From assembly GCA_937899055.1 (NCBI GenBank), contig CALBPX010000008.1, forward strand, positions 1 through 14,012: a DNA stretch of 14,012 nt, written 5' to 3'. Source of the stretch: an uncultured Bacteroidales bacterium. Lineage in GTDB: Bacteria; Bacteroidota; Bacteroidia; Bacteroidales; UBA932. The notes under the pieces are model-generated. The model did no database searches, was not told where the DNA came from, and worked only from the letters and a program-made list of their open reading frames with translations. Position numbers and translations under genes: made by a program. This document shows, piece by piece, positions 13,175 through 14,012 of the stretch. Every line of letters starts with the position of its first letter. Within the stretch, counting starts at the first letter, position 1.

Positions 13175-13858
13175 ATGCAAAGCTCCGCCCCACAGACATT
13201 CAGCAAAAACGAAAGGCTTAAGTCCAGAAAAGAAATCCTGCGGCTTATGTCACGGGGGCGGCGTTTGGAACACGGGGCGGTTCTGGCAAGATACTCCTTC
13301 AACCAACAGCCCTCAGACTCAGCCGCCAACAAGGTCATGACGGTAGTTCCAAAAAAACTCTTCAAGAAAGCCGTTGACCGCAACCTCCTCAAACGCAGGC
13401 TCAGAGAGGCCTACCGCCGTAACAAGGAACTGCTTCCCCCGTGCTGCGCCCATATCTGCTTCCAGTACAACGTCAAGGAAAAACTCAGGTACGCCCAGAT
13501 TGAGGATGCGGTAAAAAGCATACTCAAAACCATCGCCGAGCAAAAACCGGATGATAGCAAAAACCCATCTGAAGACGGGTCAGAGCCTGATAAACAAGGG
13601 GCTGAAAACAAGCCCGGAAGCAAATTCCCATCTACGCTGAAAAAGATTGCAATCTTTCCTTTTGTGATTCTTATAAAGTTTTATCAGGTATGCATATCGC
13701 CGCTCAAGCCTGCCACCTGCCGCTTTACTCCAACCTGTTCGCAGTATGCGGTTGAGGCCTTCCGCAAATACGGCCCTTTCAAAGGATTCTGGCTGGCTGC
13801 AAAACGCATACTGAGATGCCACCCCTGGGGCGGACACGGATACGACCCTGTTCCGTAA
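13175..13858 (+). CDS. rnpA-yidD: RnpA-YidD fusion: RNase P protein component fused to membrane-insertion factor YidD
   Basis: One uninterrupted frame of 227 residues. Residues 1 to ~117 are the RNase P protein, which helps the RNA subunit remove tRNA 5' leaders: FSKNERLKSRKEILRLMSRG and the RNR motif AVDRNLLKRRLREAYRR (R69, N70). A polar, charged linker (~118-148) leads to a full YidD domain: LIKFYQVCISPLKP, CRFTPTCSQYA, KRILRCHPWGGHGYDPVP. YidD is a small membrane-associated protein that aids YidC-dependent insertion. These genes are normally separate neighbours; here no stop and no in-frame ATG occurs between the domains, and the only nearby alternative start I see is a GTG at 13664 that would clip the YidD N-terminus. 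A TTG at 13172 could also initiate, adding one residue. It starts 3 bp after the hemD stop. Confidence 0.9.
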   Translation: MQSSAPQTFSKNERLKSRKEILRLMSRGRRLEHGAVLARYSFNQQPSDSAANKVMTVVPKKLFKKAVDRNLLKRRLREAYRRNKELLPPCCAHICFQYNVKEKLRYAQIEDAVKSILKTIAEQKPDDSKNPSEDGSEPDKQGAENKPGSKFPSTLKKIAIFPFVILIKFYQVCISPLKPATCRFTPTCSQYAVEAFRKYGPFKGFWLAAKRILRCHPWGGHGYDPVP

Positions 13859-14012
13859 CAATATCTGTTCAATAAAATTTGATTAGGGGGCCAGTTTAAT
13901 TTCGGACGAAGGGCATTTATTTTTCCACGCGGGAAATAAACATCGCTGATTATCAGATAGTTAGGTGTTAAACGGTAGAAAAGTGCGAAAACTGCTCAAA
14001 ATAATTTTCAAA
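13859..14012. other. Downstream intergenic region, no gene seen
   Basis: The final 154 bp have stops in all frames at short intervals and become AT-rich toward the end. Apart from the inverted repeat at 13916-13940 and a short CTGAT-T-ATCAG palindrome (13946-13956), I see nothing. No perfect TAnnTTTG element is present on the plus strand. Confidence 0.6.
13916..13940 (+). terminator. Possible weak terminator hairpin after rnpA-yidD
   Basis: TTTATTTTTC and GGGAAATAAA can pair over ten positions (seven A-T, two G-U, one G-C) around a CACGC loop, 57 bp after the operon's last stop codon. The stem is mostly A-U and is not followed by a U tract, so it is only a candidate; it could be chance in AT-rich DNA. 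Confidence 0.3.

Noticed and set aside
12362..13180. Long minus-strand frames opposite hemD, rich in Cys, Gly, Leu and Ser
   Set aside because: They are antisense shadows created by the Lys/Ala codon repeats of the hemD tail.
13946..13956. CTGAT-T-ATCAG palindrome as an operator or recombination site
   Set aside because: An 11-bp palindrome of this kind is expected by chance in AT-rich DNA; no repeat copy or associated gene supports a role.

Overview
The window looks like one end of a contig from a member of the Bacteroidota, most likely the order Bacteroidales. The reasons are: five sites upstream of genes matching the Bacteroidota -7 promoter element TAnnTTTG; starts without Shine-Dalgarno sequences; and lineage-typical families (DUF2723 membrane glycosyltransferase-like protein, DUF4271 protein, Bacteroidota-type HemD, SUI1/YciH, GH3 and LuxE-like enzymes, AAA/DUF4143 ATPase). 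I cannot assign a genus. Bases 1-32 match an Illumina TruSeq adapter end, so they are technical sequence and the contig probably comes from short-read or metagenome data.

Layout. Left part (50-3239, minus strand): recO (DNA repair), an AAA+/DUF4143 ATPase with its own AT-rich promoter, and rdgB/HAM1 (nucleotide-pool cleansing). Two intergenic blocks of G/T-rich low-complexity DNA (767-1075 and 2306-2588) bracket the ATPase gene. They share a 42-bp near-identical segment, a 22-mer and a 16-bp core, in the same order and on the same strand. G-rich (+ strand) low-complexity DNA also interrupts rdgB and the neighbouring S41 protease gene as in-frame insertions.

Middle (3328-8049, plus strand): a secreted S41 C-terminal processing protease with a PDZ domain, a GH3-family adenylating enzyme and a LuxE-like acyl-protein synthetase, in one tightly spaced run. 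Facing them on the minus strand (8068-11181) is a ~1,037-residue DUF2723/TMEM260-like membrane protein.

Right part (11243-13858, plus strand): a compact operon of SUI1/YciH, DUF4271 membrane protein, hemD (uroporphyrinogen-III synthase) and a single ORF carrying both the RNase P protein (RnpA) and YidD. Its promoter lies back-to-back with the DUF2723 promoter, one base apart. HemD carries an unusual Lys/Ala/Pro-rich, histone-H1-like C-terminal tail encoded by 42-bp tandem repeats. The last 154 bp hold no gene.

The most unusual items are the strand-biased G-rich repeat family that occupies both intergenic and coding DNA between 767 and 4113, the RnpA-YidD fusion, and the HemD tail. I see no defence system, CRISPR array, tRNA, rRNA or transposase in this window.
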